Assembly (NCBI GenBank): GCA_038229875.1 | Contig: JBBROA010000040.1 | Span: 1 to 30,264 of the forward strand | DNA: 30,264 nucleotides | Direction of reading: 5' to 3' | From: JALYUA01 sp038229875 | GTDB taxonomy: Bacteria > Acidobacteriota > Thermoanaerobaculia > UBA5066 > Gp7-AA6 | In this document: positions 15,673 to 22,724 of the stretch, piece after piece | How positions within the stretch are numbered: position 1 is the stretch's first letter | Layout of the letters: each line of letters begins with the position of its first letter | Translations under genes and position numbers: made by a program | Notes under the pieces: generated by a model | The model's database searches: none | What the model was told of the DNA's origin: nothing | The model's input: only the letters and a program-made list of their open reading frames with translations

Positions 15673-15683
15673 AGCGCTTCGCC
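15660..15683. terminator. Hairpin at convergent junction, stop codon in loop
   Basis: GGCGAAG (15660-15666) pairs with CTTCGCC (15677-15683), extended by CG/CG past a bulged G. The TAA stop of the M20 gene lies in the loop. No U-tract; it may act on both strands. Confidence 0.35.
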
Positions 15684-15690
15684 GCTACCG

Positions 15691-16053
15691 CTAACCCGCG
15701 TTCTCGAAGCCGAGCAGCTTCCGGAAAAAACCCCGGCGCTGCCCGTCGTGCCGCAGAAGCAGGGTCTCGAGCTCACCGCGGTCGAAAAACATTCCCCCGC
15801 AGGTCCCGCAGCGGTCCACCTCAATCTCCTCGATGCGGTCGAGCGCCATCGGGGAGCCGTCGTTGGGACATCGCCGGGGCGTGACCGCCGCGCCCTGCGC
15901 CTCACGCCGCACCGGCGGCGAGGACTCGGCGCGCCGCCGCTTCGCCGCTTCGATCATCTCGACCTCGTGTTCCCGGAACCAGCCGTCCTCGCGCTCCTGC
16001 CGGAGCGCCGCGGCATCCCAGTGCGATCCGTCTGACTTGGAAGGTCCCCTCAT
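15691..16053 (-). CDS. Zinc-ribbon (TFIIB-type) protein
   Basis: 120 aa. The N-terminal half is charged and helical (WFREHEVEMIEAAKRRR). Residues 62-95 are a zf-TFIIB-like ribbon: CPNDGSPM then VDRCGTCGGMFFDRGEL. C62, C82 and C85 are present, and the second Cys of the first knuckle is Asp (D65). The C-terminus (RGFFRKLLGF) is basic. Members are mostly uncharacterised. Start ATG 16053 has GGGAG 5 nt upstream. It is 28 nt downstream of dapD on the same strand, so it is probably the last gene of the lysine operon, with no evident metabolic role. Confidence 0.8.
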   Translation of the reverse strand: MRGPSKSDGSHWDAAALRQEREDGWFREHEVEMIEAAKRRRAESSPPVRREAQGAAVTPRRCPNDGSPMALDRIEEIEVDRCGTCGGMFFDRGELETLLLRHDGQRRGFFRKLLGFENAG

Positions 16054-16081
16054 TTGATCTCCCGACTCTTCTTGGCCTTCT

Positions 16082-16918
16082 TCATCTCAACACATCTTCG
16101 AGCCCTGTCGAGGCGTCCGTCTTCTCGTCGCGATACTTGACGATGATCGGAGTCTGCAGCGACAGACCCCACTCGGGGCCCCTCCCGTCCCGGACCGCGC
16201 GGGCACCCGGAACCACGACGGCCCGCGCCGGAATCTCGAGCGGCCGCTCCGGCGTGCGCCGGTATTCCACTCCGCGCACCAGGTCGTAAACCGGGGTGCC
16301 TCCGGTCAGGATGACTCCGCTTGCGAGGACCGCGCCCTGCCGGACGATCGCGCCTTCATAGATCCCGCAGTTGCCTCCCACGAGGACGTCGTCTTCCAGG
16401 ATGACCGGCAGCTCCCCGACCGGCTCGAGAACGCCTCCGATCTGCGCGCCAGCCGAGATGTGGACCCGCTCCCCGACCTGCGCGCAGGAGCCGACGAGCG
16501 CGTGCGAATCGATCAGCGTGCCCGCGCCGACGTAGGCGCCGATGTTGACGTACGCCGGCGGCATGATCGTGACGCCGGGCCCGAGGTAGCAGCCGTCGCG
16601 AACGGCGGTCCCTCCGGGAACGATCCGCACCTGCGAGCGACCGTCGAACTTTTTCAGTGGCATGGTGTCCTTGTCGAAGAACGGAAACTCCGACCCGGCG
16701 AGTGCGCGCACGATGCCGCCGGCGCGGAAGCCGAGAAGGATGCCCTCCTTCACCCAGGGATGCACGATCCACTGCCCGTCCTGGAGAGTCGCCGCGCGCA
16801 CCGTTCCGTCGTTCAAGCCTGACCTGAGCTCCCGGAAGAGCGCCCGCAAGGCGTCGAACGAATGATTTTCCGGTGACGCCCAGGCGTCCCTGATCCTTTC
16901 CGCGAGGGTGTCCGTCAT
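16082..16918 (-). CDS. dapD: Tetrahydrodipicolinate N-succinyltransferase
   Basis: 278 aa. DapD transfers succinyl from succinyl-CoA to tetrahydrodipicolinate in the succinylase branch of lysine/DAP synthesis. The N-terminal helical region (LAERIRDAWASPENHSFDALR) is followed from about residue 100 by hexapeptide-repeat left-handed beta-helix sequence (PGVTIMPPAYVNIGAYVGAGTLIDSHALVGSCAQVG). The GGNCGIYEGAIVRQGAVLASGVILTGGTPVYD segment is characteristic of DapD. The ATG at 16918 overlaps the dapA stop (ATGA). Length matches E. coli-type DapD. Its presence shows the organism uses the succinylated pathway; dapE must be elsewhere. Confidence 0.96.
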   Translation of the reverse strand: MTDTLAERIRDAWASPENHSFDALRALFRELRSGLNDGTVRAATLQDGQWIVHPWVKEGILLGFRAGGIVRALAGSEFPFFDKDTMPLKKFDGRSQVRIVPGGTAVRDGCYLGPGVTIMPPAYVNIGAYVGAGTLIDSHALVGSCAQVGERVHISAGAQIGGVLEPVGELPVILEDDVLVGGNCGIYEGAIVRQGAVLASGVILTGGTPVYDLVRGVEYRRTPERPLEIPARAVVVPGARAVRDGRGPEWGLSLQTPIIVKYRDEKTDASTGLEDVLR

Positions 16919-17838
16919 CGGCGCGCTCCCGTCCGCTTGCCCGTCAGCTTGTATCCCGCCACGAGAGTCTCGATCCGCCGGCGGGTCTCGTCGCGCACCG
17001 GCGCGAGAGGCAGACGCAGCGTCTCGCCACATTTCTTCATGAGCGCGAGAGCGCATTTCGCCGGGCCCGGGCTCGACTCCCAGAAGTTCATCTCCATGAG
17101 AGGCAGCCACCGGGCCTGCAGCTTGCGCGCCCCGTCCCAGTCGCCCTCGAGCGCGCGCGACATCAGCGACCGCATCTGAGCGGGGATTTCGTTCGACGCG
17201 ACCGAAATGAGGCCGCGACCCCCGAGAGCCATGAGCGCCAGCGCCGTTGCGTCGTCCCCCGAGAAAACCGCGAAGTCTGCCGGCAAGCGCGTCATCAGAT
17301 TCGCGATCTTCCCGAAATTCGGGGAGGCTTCCTTCAACCCGACGATGTTCGGCACTTCCGAGAGGCGGAGGATCGTCTCGACGTCGAGGTCGGTTCCCGT
17401 CCGGCCGGGGACGTTGTACACCAGGATCGGCAGACGCGACGCATCCGAGATTGCGGAGTAATGGCGGAACAGGCCCTCGGGCGTCGGGCGGGTGTACATC
17501 GGAGAAACCGAGAGGATCCCGTCGGCGCCGGCGGCCTCGGCGTCCCTCGCCCAGAAGACCGCCTTCGCCGTGTGGTTGCCGCCTGCTCCCGCGATCACCG
17601 GGACGCGTCCACTCACCGCGGCAACCACCGCGGCCGTGACGGCCTTGCGCTCGTCTCCGGAGAGCGTCGAAGCTTCCCCGGTCGTCCCGCACGGGACTAG
17701 GAAGTCGATCCCCTCCGAAATCTGCCACTCGACCAGGCGGGAGATCGCGCCGAAGTCGATCCGCCCACGTTCGTCGAACGGCGTGACGAGAGCCGTTCCG
17801 CATCCCTTCCAGTCGACGCGCTTGCCCGAAGCCTTCAC
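16915..17838 (-). CDS. dapA: 4-hydroxy-tetrahydrodipicolinate synthase
   Basis: 307 aa with a GTG start overlapping the dapB stop (GTGA) and a strong AAGGAGG 5 nt upstream. It condenses pyruvate with aspartate semialdehyde. The TIM-barrel active site is visible: GTTGE (51-55), Y141 in YNVPGRT and the Schiff-base lysine K169 in GLKEASPN. The ending shares ATGA with dapD. It is part of the asd-lysC-dapB-dapA-dapD chain, so all early and middle steps from aspartyl phosphate to N-succinyl intermediate are encoded in order. No unusual feature. Confidence 0.97.
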   Translation of the reverse strand: MKASGKRVDWKGCGTALVTPFDERGRIDFGAISRLVEWQISEGIDFLVPCGTTGEASTLSGDERKAVTAAVVAAVSGRVPVIAGAGGNHTAKAVFWARDAEAAGADGILSVSPMYTRPTPEGLFRHYSAISDASRLPILVYNVPGRTGTDLDVETILRLSEVPNIVGLKEASPNFGKIANLMTRLPADFAVFSGDDATALALMALGGRGLISVASNEIPAQMRSLMSRALEGDWDGARKLQARWLPLMEMNFWESSPGPAKCALALMKKCGETLRLPLAPVRDETRRRIETLVAGYKLTGKRTGARR

Positions 17839-18536
17839 GAGACCTCCTTGGAAATTTCCGCCAGCAGTTCTCCGAATTCGTAAACACCGGAGCGGCCCGC
17901 GATGCGTTCCGCCGCCCACACCGCGCCGCGCGCAAAGCCGCCCCGGCCGCGCGCGCGATGGATGATCTCCACCTCGTCGTCGGCCGACTCGAACACCAGG
18001 CGGTGCGTCCCCGGGATCGTTCCGGCGCGCACACTCGCAACCGTCAGCGGCCGGCCGGTCGCGCCCTCGACGAGCGAAGCGATCCTGCGGGCCGTCCCGG
18101 ACGGAGCGTCGCGCTTCCCGGCATGATGCTCCTCGACGAGGTAGGCCGCGTAGCCGGCCGGCGGAAACAGGCGGGCGGCGCGCGCCGCGAGATCGAACGT
18201 GTGCCGGACGCCCACCGAAAAGTTCGCCGCGTGGACGAGCGCTGCGCCGCCCGCCGTGAACGCCGCGGAGACGCGAGGAAGATCGCGGTCCCACCCCGTC
18301 GTGCCGCAGATGACCCGCGCTCCCGCGCCCGCGAGCCGGAGGAGGTTCTCGACCGCCGCCTGGGGAGTCGTGAACTCGAAGACCACGTCCGCCGCGGCGA
18401 GCCGCTCCGCCGTCAGACCCGACGCGGCCGTGTTGTCTGCGGACCGCAAGGTCCAGACCACATGATGCCCGCGCGCCTCCGCCGCCGCTCCCGCCTCGAG
18501 CCCCATGTTTCCGGCGCCCACGAGACCGACCCGCAC
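17835..18536 (-). CDS. dapB: 4-hydroxy-tetrahydrodipicolinate reductase
   Basis: 233 aa, GTG start one nucleotide after the lysC stop. It reduces the DapA product with NAD(P)H. VGLVGAGNMG at the N-terminus is the dinucleotide-binding loop. CGTTGW is the active-site strand, and EEHHAGKRDAPSGTA carries the catalytic His and Lys of the E(L/I)HHxxKxDAPSGTA signature. Shorter than E. coli DapB (273 aa), as in several other phyla. The C-terminal stop overlaps dapA. The GAGNMG loop lacks the usual Arg of GxxGRMG, which could shift cofactor preference from NADPH to NADH; this is an inference. Confidence 0.95.
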   Translation of the reverse strand: MRVGLVGAGNMGLEAGAAAEARGHHVVWTLRSADNTAASGLTAERLAAADVVFEFTTPQAAVENLLRLAGAGARVICGTTGWDRDLPRVSAAFTAGGAALVHAANFSVGVRHTFDLAARAARLFPPAGYAAYLVEEHHAGKRDAPSGTARRIASLVEGATGRPLTVASVRAGTIPGTHRLVFESADDEVEIIHRARGRGGFARGAVWAAERIAGRSGVYEFGELLAEISKEVS

Positions 18537-18537
18537 G

Positions 18538-19905
18538 CTACGCCGCCCCGCCGCCGAAGAATTCGCGGTGCAGCAGGCAGACGGTGCGATCGACGTCTTC
18601 CTCCGCCACGACGAAGGAGACATTACGGCGCGAAGCGCCCTGCGAGATCATCAGCACGTTCACGTCCTCGACCGCGCGGAAGATCCGCGCCGCGATTCCG
18701 GGGGTGAACTTGAGATTCTCTCCCACGAGGCAGACGATCGCGCGGCCGCCGGCCACTTCCACGTCCGCTAGCGCTTCGAGCTCCGCCCGGATCTCGGACA
18801 ACCGGTCGAGGTCGTCCACCGTCACCGAAACGGAAACCTCCGAAGTCGAGACCATGTCGACCGCAGTCTCGTGCCGCGCGAACACGTCGAAGATCGTCCG
18901 GAGAAAACCGGCCGCGAGAAGCATGCGGCTCGACGAGATGTCCACCGTCGCGATCCCCCGCTTGCAGGCGATCGAGCGCACGTTATCCGAGCCGGCCCAG
19001 GCGCCGGAGCGGATCTCCGTTCCGGCGGCGTCCGGTTTCCGGGCGTTGCGGACCCGGACGGGGATTCCCTTTTCGACGGCGGGAGCGAGCGTTGACGGAT
19101 GGAGAACACGCGCGCCGAAGTACGCGAGCTCCGACGCCTCTTCTGCCGAAATCCTCTCGAGGACCCGGGCCTCCGGCACGATCCTCGGGTCGGCGGTCAT
19201 CATTCCGTCGACGTCCGTCCAGATCTCGACGAGCTCCGCCTCGAGACAGGCGCCGAAGATCGCGGCGCTGTAGTCGGACCCGCCGCGGCCGAGCACGGTC
19301 GTGCGCCCGTCGGGAGCCGCGCCGACGAAGCCGCCGACGACCGGGATCTCGCCGCGTCCGGCCGGCTCCCCGAGCTCCTTGCCCGCGCGCGTCCGGGTGG
19401 CCGCGAAGTCCGGCTGAGCGCGACCGAAGTGAGCGTCGGTCGAGAGCGCGTGCCGCGCGTCCACCCAGACGGCGGGCAAGCCGCGGAACGACAGCACCCG
19501 AGACACGAGAAGGGAGGAGATGAGCTCGCCCTGTGCGAGAAATTGATCGCGCGCTTCGGACGGCACGGACCGCAGCACCGCGACGGCGCCCGCCATCCGG
19601 TCGAGGGTCATGAAATAGGGCGCGAGCTCGGCGTCGACTTCCTGGGCGCCGGCTCCGAAGATGTCGTGGGAGACCGCGAGCGTCGAGCGGGTGATGTGAT
19701 CGACCAGGATCTTTTTCGCCTCGCGCTCCTTGCCGGCTGCCGCTCGCGCGAGCGCCGCCACCAGGCGGTCCGTCGTACGGCCCATCGCGGAGACCACGAC
19801 GATCGGTTTCTCTCCGCGGGCGTGGGAGGCGCCGACGATCTGCGAGAGGCGCAGGAGCGCGGCGGCGTCTTCGACGGAGGTCCCGCCGAATTTCTGAACG
19901 ATCAC
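18538..19905 (-). CDS. lysC: Aspartate kinase
   Basis: 455 aa, monofunctional. The GTG start at 19905 overlaps the asd stop (GTGA). It phosphorylates aspartate, the committed step to lysine, threonine and methionine. KFGGTSV (5-11) is the kinase signature; GRGGSDYSAAI and WTDVDGMMTADPR are nucleotide/aspartate-binding strands. Two ACT domains follow (TVDISSSRMLLAAGFLRTIFDVF, and VCLVGENLKFTPGIAARIFRAVEDVNVLMISQGAS), the usual site of lysine feedback inhibition. The single-polypeptide length matches the LysC/ThrA-type class rather than the shorter alpha/beta form. It is followed one nucleotide later by dapB. Confidence 0.96.
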   Translation of the reverse strand: MIVQKFGGTSVEDAAALLRLSQIVGASHARGEKPIVVVSAMGRTTDRLVAALARAAAGKEREAKKILVDHITRSTLAVSHDIFGAGAQEVDAELAPYFMTLDRMAGAVAVLRSVPSEARDQFLAQGELISSLLVSRVLSFRGLPAVWVDARHALSTDAHFGRAQPDFAATRTRAGKELGEPAGRGEIPVVGGFVGAAPDGRTTVLGRGGSDYSAAIFGACLEAELVEIWTDVDGMMTADPRIVPEARVLERISAEEASELAYFGARVLHPSTLAPAVEKGIPVRVRNARKPDAAGTEIRSGAWAGSDNVRSIACKRGIATVDISSSRMLLAAGFLRTIFDVFARHETAVDMVSTSEVSVSVTVDDLDRLSEIRAELEALADVEVAGGRAIVCLVGENLKFTPGIAARIFRAVEDVNVLMISQGASRRNVSFVVAEEDVDRTVCLLHREFFGGGAA

Positions 19906-20960
19906 GCGCTGCCGAGCAGGCCGATCGCGGAGGCGTATTCCGCGTTCAGAACCGACGCTCCGGCGGCGCCGCGGATCGTGTTGTGCCCGAGCGCTGTGAA
20001 CTTCCAGTCGAGAACCGCGCACGGCTTCAATCCGCCGACGACCACCGACATTCCGCCTCCGGTGTCCACGTCGCGCCTGGGCTGCGGGCGGTGCGGGAGC
20101 GAGAGGGAGACGACCGGCCGCTCCGGCGCCGACGGGAGCCCGCGGACCGAGTCGGGACCCCGGAACTCGTCCCACGCGGAGAGCACCTGCGACGCCTGCG
20201 CGGGCCGGCGCAGCTTCACCGAGACGGACTCCGTGTGCCCGTCCTCGACGGGAACGCGATAGGTCATGGCCGAGATTTCGAAATCCGCGGGGGCGACGCG
20301 TTCGCCCTGGATCTCGCCCAGGATCTTCCGTGTCTCCCGCTCGATCTTCGCGGCCTCTTCGGAGATGTCCGGCAGCACGTTTCCAAGGATGTCGAGCGAG
20401 GGAACTCCGGGATACCCGGCGCCCGAAACGGCCTGCAAGGTCGTCACCAGCACGCGCTCGATGCCAAAGGCGCGGTGAAGCGGCGCGAGTGCGAGCGCAA
20501 GGACGATCGTCGAACAGTTCGCGTTCGTGATGATCCCTCCCTCCCAGCCCCGGTCCCGCCGCTGGCGGTCGAGCATCCGAATCGCGCCCGGATTGATCTC
20601 GGGAAGGAGGAGCGGGACGTCTTCTTCCATCCGGTACGCCGACGCGTTGGAAAACACGAGGAGGCCGCGCCGCGCGAGCTCGGGCTCCACCTCCCGGGCG
20701 AGCGACGCGTCGAGCGCGGAGAAGACGAGCCGGCACGGCAGGTCGTCCAGAGGGCCGCAGACGGTCATGGCCGCCACCGGAGTGGGAATCGGGGAGGGAA
20801 TCCGCCAGTGCGCGGCCTCGGCATAAGGGCGCCCGCGGGATCGGTCCGACGCCGCCACGCAGACGATTTCGAACCACGGATGACCGGCCAGGCGCTCGAC
20901 GAACCGCTGGCCGACCGTGCCGGTCGCGCCGAGCAGGCCGACCGGGATTCTGGAGGTCAT
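19902..20960 (-). CDS. asd: Aspartate-semialdehyde dehydrogenase
   Basis: 352 aa. It converts aspartyl phosphate to aspartate semialdehyde with NADPH. GATGTVG (11-17) binds the nucleotide, and C149 in NANCST is the catalytic Cys. EDGHTESVSV carries the active-site His. The form resembles the archaeal/fungal branch (long inter-motif segments, GHNTIRGAAG near the C-terminus). It is the first gene of the minus-strand lysine operon. ATG 20960 is preceded by TATGCT (6 nt upstream) and GAAGG directly adjacent to the ATG, too close for a normal Shine-Dalgarno. Only 39 nt separate it from the divergent gene, too little for a lysine riboswitch. Confidence 0.95.
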   Translation of the reverse strand: MTSRIPVGLLGATGTVGQRFVERLAGHPWFEIVCVAASDRSRGRPYAEAAHWRIPSPIPTPVAAMTVCGPLDDLPCRLVFSALDASLAREVEPELARRGLLVFSNASAYRMEEDVPLLLPEINPGAIRMLDRQRRDRGWEGGIITNANCSTIVLALALAPLHRAFGIERVLVTTLQAVSGAGYPGVPSLDILGNVLPDISEEAAKIERETRKILGEIQGERVAPADFEISAMTYRVPVEDGHTESVSVKLRRPAQASQVLSAWDEFRGPDSVRGLPSAPERPVVSLSLPHRPQPRRDVDTGGGMSVVVGGLKPCAVLDWKFTALGHNTIRGAAGASVLNAEYASAIGLLGSA

Positions 20961-20966
20961 CCTTCG

Positions 20967-20972
20967 AGCATA
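20967..20972 (-). promoter_or_regulatory. -10-like TATGCT box before asd
   Basis: Minus strand TATGCT, then 6 nt, then the asd ATG. Same TANNNT spacing as the other putative leaderless genes. Confidence 0.35.
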
Positions 20973-20999
20973 ACGGAGCCGTTCGCGCAAAAAGCTTCT

Positions 21000-21410
21000 A
21001 TGATCGATGGCGTGGTCAGCCCCGAAACCCGGTCCCCCGGACCCGTCTGCCCGAGCTGTGGCCGGCGGATCGCCGCGTGGCGAATGGAGCACTGCGTCTA
21101 TTGCGGCATTGCCTTCCCCGACGGGCTGAAAGAGGGCTTTTCGGAGCCCGAAGCGCTCAAGTGGGTGGAGCGCCCGGTGCTCCCCGCGGACGCCGCGCGG
21201 CAGCTCGAGCTCTTGAAGGTCATGCCTCTGGAAAAAAAGCGTCCTCTCGCCGCGTACCTCGGGCTTCTCGTCCTCCCGGTCTTCGGAGTCCTGTTTTACC
21301 TGCTCTACCAGATGGTGTTGCGCTACTCCCCGGCCTCCGGAATCCTCGTTCTGATCGCCGGAGCGGGTTTTTTCGTCTATCTCGTCTGGATGCTTCTGAA
21401 GCGCTCGTAG
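21000..21410 (+). CDS. Zinc-ribbon membrane protein
   Basis: 136 aa. An N-terminal zinc ribbon has C17-x2-C20 and C32-x2-C35 (CPSCGRR, CVYCGIAF). A soluble linker runs from about 40 to 82, then two hydrophobic segments at about 83-105 and 111-133. The short basic tail LLKRS suggests its N-terminus faces the cytosol. No named family. It is divergent from asd with only 39 nt between starts. I chose ATG 21000; GTG 21012 is an alternative. A membrane-anchored sensor or assembly role is only a guess from the layout. Confidence 0.65.
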   Translation: MIDGVVSPETRSPGPVCPSCGRRIAAWRMEHCVYCGIAFPDGLKEGFSEPEALKWVERPVLPADAARQLELLKVMPLEKKRPLAAYLGLLVLPVFGVLFYLLYQMVLRYSPASGILVLIAGAGFFVYLVWMLLKRS

Positions 21411-21447
21411 GTCCGCAGCCGACGTGGCGGGGCCAGTTTCCGTTCTT

Positions 21448-21464
21448 TTGGCATGACCTTCGCT
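21448..21464 (+). promoter_or_regulatory. Putative sigma-54 (-24/-12) promoter
   Basis: TTGGCATGACCTTCGCT differs from YTGGCACGRNNNTTGCW only at two positions (T for C in -24, C for T in -12), with correct spacing. Predicted +1 is near 21474, about 45 nt before the DUF5670 ATG. A CGCAC-AA-GTGCG palindrome (21472-21483) lies at the predicted start. Confidence 0.55.
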
Positions 21465-21518
21465 CTCTGTTCGCACAAGTGCGGCGCTTGGCCCACTTGA
21501 AAGAGGAGGATTCTCACC

Positions 21519-21668
21519 ATGCTCTGGACCATCTTTGTAATCCTGCTGGTTCTCTGGCTTCTGGGCCTCGTTTCCGGTTACACGATGGGCGGGTTCGTCC
21601 ACATCCTGCTGGTCGTCGCCGTCGTGGTCCTGCTGATCCGGTTGATCCAGGGTCGCCGCGTCGTCTGA
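21519..21668 (+). CDS. DUF5670 / lmo0937-family mini membrane protein
   Basis: 49 aa. The sequence MLWTIFVILLVLWLLGLVSG, a short polar turn with a Tyr-Thr-Met-Gly-Gly, a second hydrophobic segment and the tail LIRLIQGRRVV match the small lmo0937-type membrane protein family as I remember it. Two transmembrane helices; function not established. Shine-Dalgarno AGAGGAGGA lies 7 nt before the ATG, and a sigma-54-like promoter lies about 55 nt upstream. A perfect intrinsic terminator follows at 21700-21730, making this a self-contained transcription unit. Confidence 0.85.
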   Translation: MLWTIFVILLVLWLLGLVSGYTMGGFVHILLVVAVVVLLIRLIQGRRVV

Positions 21669-21699
21669 CCCCGTCCGGTAAAAGCGGCACACTCCTTTG

Positions 21700-21730
21700 A
21701 AAACGCGCCGGGAAAACCCCGGCGCGTTTT
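21700..21730 (+). terminator. Intrinsic terminator
   Basis: A 13-bp perfect stem, AAAACGCGCCGGG (21700-21712) with CCCGGCGCGTTTT (21718-21730), around loop AAAAC. The stem base ends in a T run. It ends the DUF5670 unit, 31 nt after the stop. Symmetric A/T flanks could also work on the minus strand. Confidence 0.85.
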
Positions 21731-21819
21731 CATTGCCGCCTGCGCTACGACAAACCGCCTTCGAGTTGACCGCGGAGTACCGCGGCCGTCTCGCTCCCTA
21801 CGGTCGCTCGGCATGCCGC

Positions 21820-21825
21820 TAGGAT
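21820..21825 (+). promoter_or_regulatory. -10-like TAGGAT box
   Basis: TAGGAT, 6 nt, then ATG 21832. No Shine-Dalgarno between, no clear -35. Confidence 0.35.
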
Positions 21826-21831
21826 GCACCC

Positions 21832-22272
21832 ATGGACCTTCCGCTCAAGAGTCGCGCGGAGCTGACCTCGAGACTCGAGCTCGCGGCGGGAAAACGCCTG
21901 CTCTTAGTCGACCCGCCGGACGCTTTGCTCGCTGTTGCGCTCGAGGCGCGTTCCGGCAAGGAGACGCGCGTCGTCGAAGGCCGCGCGATGCGGACCGTGA
22001 AAGAGCCCTGGGACGGTGTGCTCCTCTGGCGCGAGGACCGGGTCGGCTCGCAGGCCGTGCTCCAGGGTGTCGGTCGCCGCGTCTCTCCCGGGGGATTCGC
22101 CTGGGTTGTCGTCGCGCTCAAGAAGGTCACCGGAGTTTCGACCCCGGGCGCTCATCGTCTCGGGATCGACGACCTCCTCCGCAGCTTCCCGGCCGGAGAG
22201 TGGGTGCGCGACCGGGAGATTCGGGTTTCCGCATGGCACGTTGCTTTTAGATTCGTCAAGAAACTCGGTTGA
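21832..22272 (+). CDS. DUF3052-like hypothetical protein
   Basis: 146 aa. The segment order resembles DUF3052-type proteins: GKRLLLVDPPDA near the N-terminus, DGVLLWREDRV in the middle, then VSPGGFAWVVVALKKVTGVSTPGAHRLGIDDL and the ending VRDREIRVSAWHVAFRFVKK. This is a family I recall only by pattern, with no known reaction. No signal peptide or membrane segment. ATG 21832 follows a TAGGAT box by 6 nt. It stands between the intrinsic terminator and a heptamer array that begins 7 nt after its stop. It is convergent with the PilZ-like gene. Confidence 0.6.
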   Translation: MDLPLKSRAELTSRLELAAGKRLLLVDPPDALLAVALEARSGKETRVVEGRAMRTVKEPWDGVLLWREDRVGSQAVLQGVGRRVSPGGFAWVVVALKKVTGVSTPGAHRLGIDDLLRSFPAGEWVRDREIRVSAWHVAFRFVKKLG

Positions 22273-22279
22273 AAGCGTT

Positions 22280-22314
22280 CCCTTCGCCCTTCGCCCTTCG
22301 CCCTTCGCCCTTCG
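22280..22314. repeat. Heptanucleotide tandem repeat, five units
   Basis: Five perfect copies of CCCTTCG, followed by CCTT. It fills most of the gap between convergent genes (stops at 22272 and 22321). Confidence 0.85.
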
Positions 22315-22320
22315 CCTTCC

Positions 22321-22635
22321 TTACTCCATCTGCGGATAGAACCGTCCCTCCACCAGGAAGAACCGGCCGCTTGCAACGACCAGCTGGCATCGGGTCACTT
22401 CGAGCGTGGTCGTCAGGGACACTCCGGGAGCCGTGAGGGTGATCGGATACATCACGCCGACCTTGAGACCGGAGTCGAACTCGAACTTCACTCCGATCGA
22501 CGTGACCTCGAGGACGCGGCGCGCCTTCTCCCAGCGGATCTTGATCTCATACTCGTCCGGGGAGAGCCGGTGATGGGCGACGCCGGTCGCGCGCGGCGGG
22601 GACGGGCGGGGGGGGTCGGTCTTCCTGTCGGTCAT
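22321..22635 (-). CDS. PilZ-domain-like protein
   Basis: 104 aa. The core (residues about 22-100) resembles a single PilZ barrel: YEIKIRWEKARRVLEVTSIGVKFEF, then GVMYPITL and a final strand VEGRFYPQ. A canonical PilZ binds c-di-GMP via RxxxR and (D/N)xSxxG. Here RWEKARR is a plausible RxxxR region, but the second motif reads ExTSxG, so c-di-GMP binding may be weak or lost. No other domain. ATG 22635 lacks a well-placed Shine-Dalgarno (GGAGG about 15 nt upstream). Family call is moderate. Confidence 0.65.
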   Translation of the reverse strand: MTDRKTDPPRPSPPRATGVAHHRLSPDEYEIKIRWEKARRVLEVTSIGVKFEFDSGLKVGVMYPITLTAPGVSLTTTLEVTRCQLVVASGRFFLVEGRFYPQME

Positions 22636-22666
22636 CTTGGCCCGGAAATCCTCCCGGCGTCAGAGC

Positions 22667-22693
22667 CTTCCCGAGCCGCGCGGGCTCGGGAAG
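22667..22693 (-). terminator. Strong hairpin downstream of the AT-hook-like gene
   Basis: CTTCCCGAGCC (22667-22677) pairs with GGCTCGGGAAG (22683-22693), loop GCGCG. It lies about 30 nt past the minus-strand stop at 22725, with no U-tract, so it is perhaps a factor-assisted terminator or mRNA-end structure. Confidence 0.5.
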
Positions 22694-22724
22694 ACACGAG
22701 GCGCTCCGGCCGCGGAGGAATCAC

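Noticed and set aside
20961..20999. Lysine riboswitch before asd
   Set aside because: Only 39 nt separate asd from the divergent gene, far too short for the aptamer.
22280..22314. CRISPR-like repeat
   Set aside because: Units are 7 bp with no spacers; a simple tandem array.
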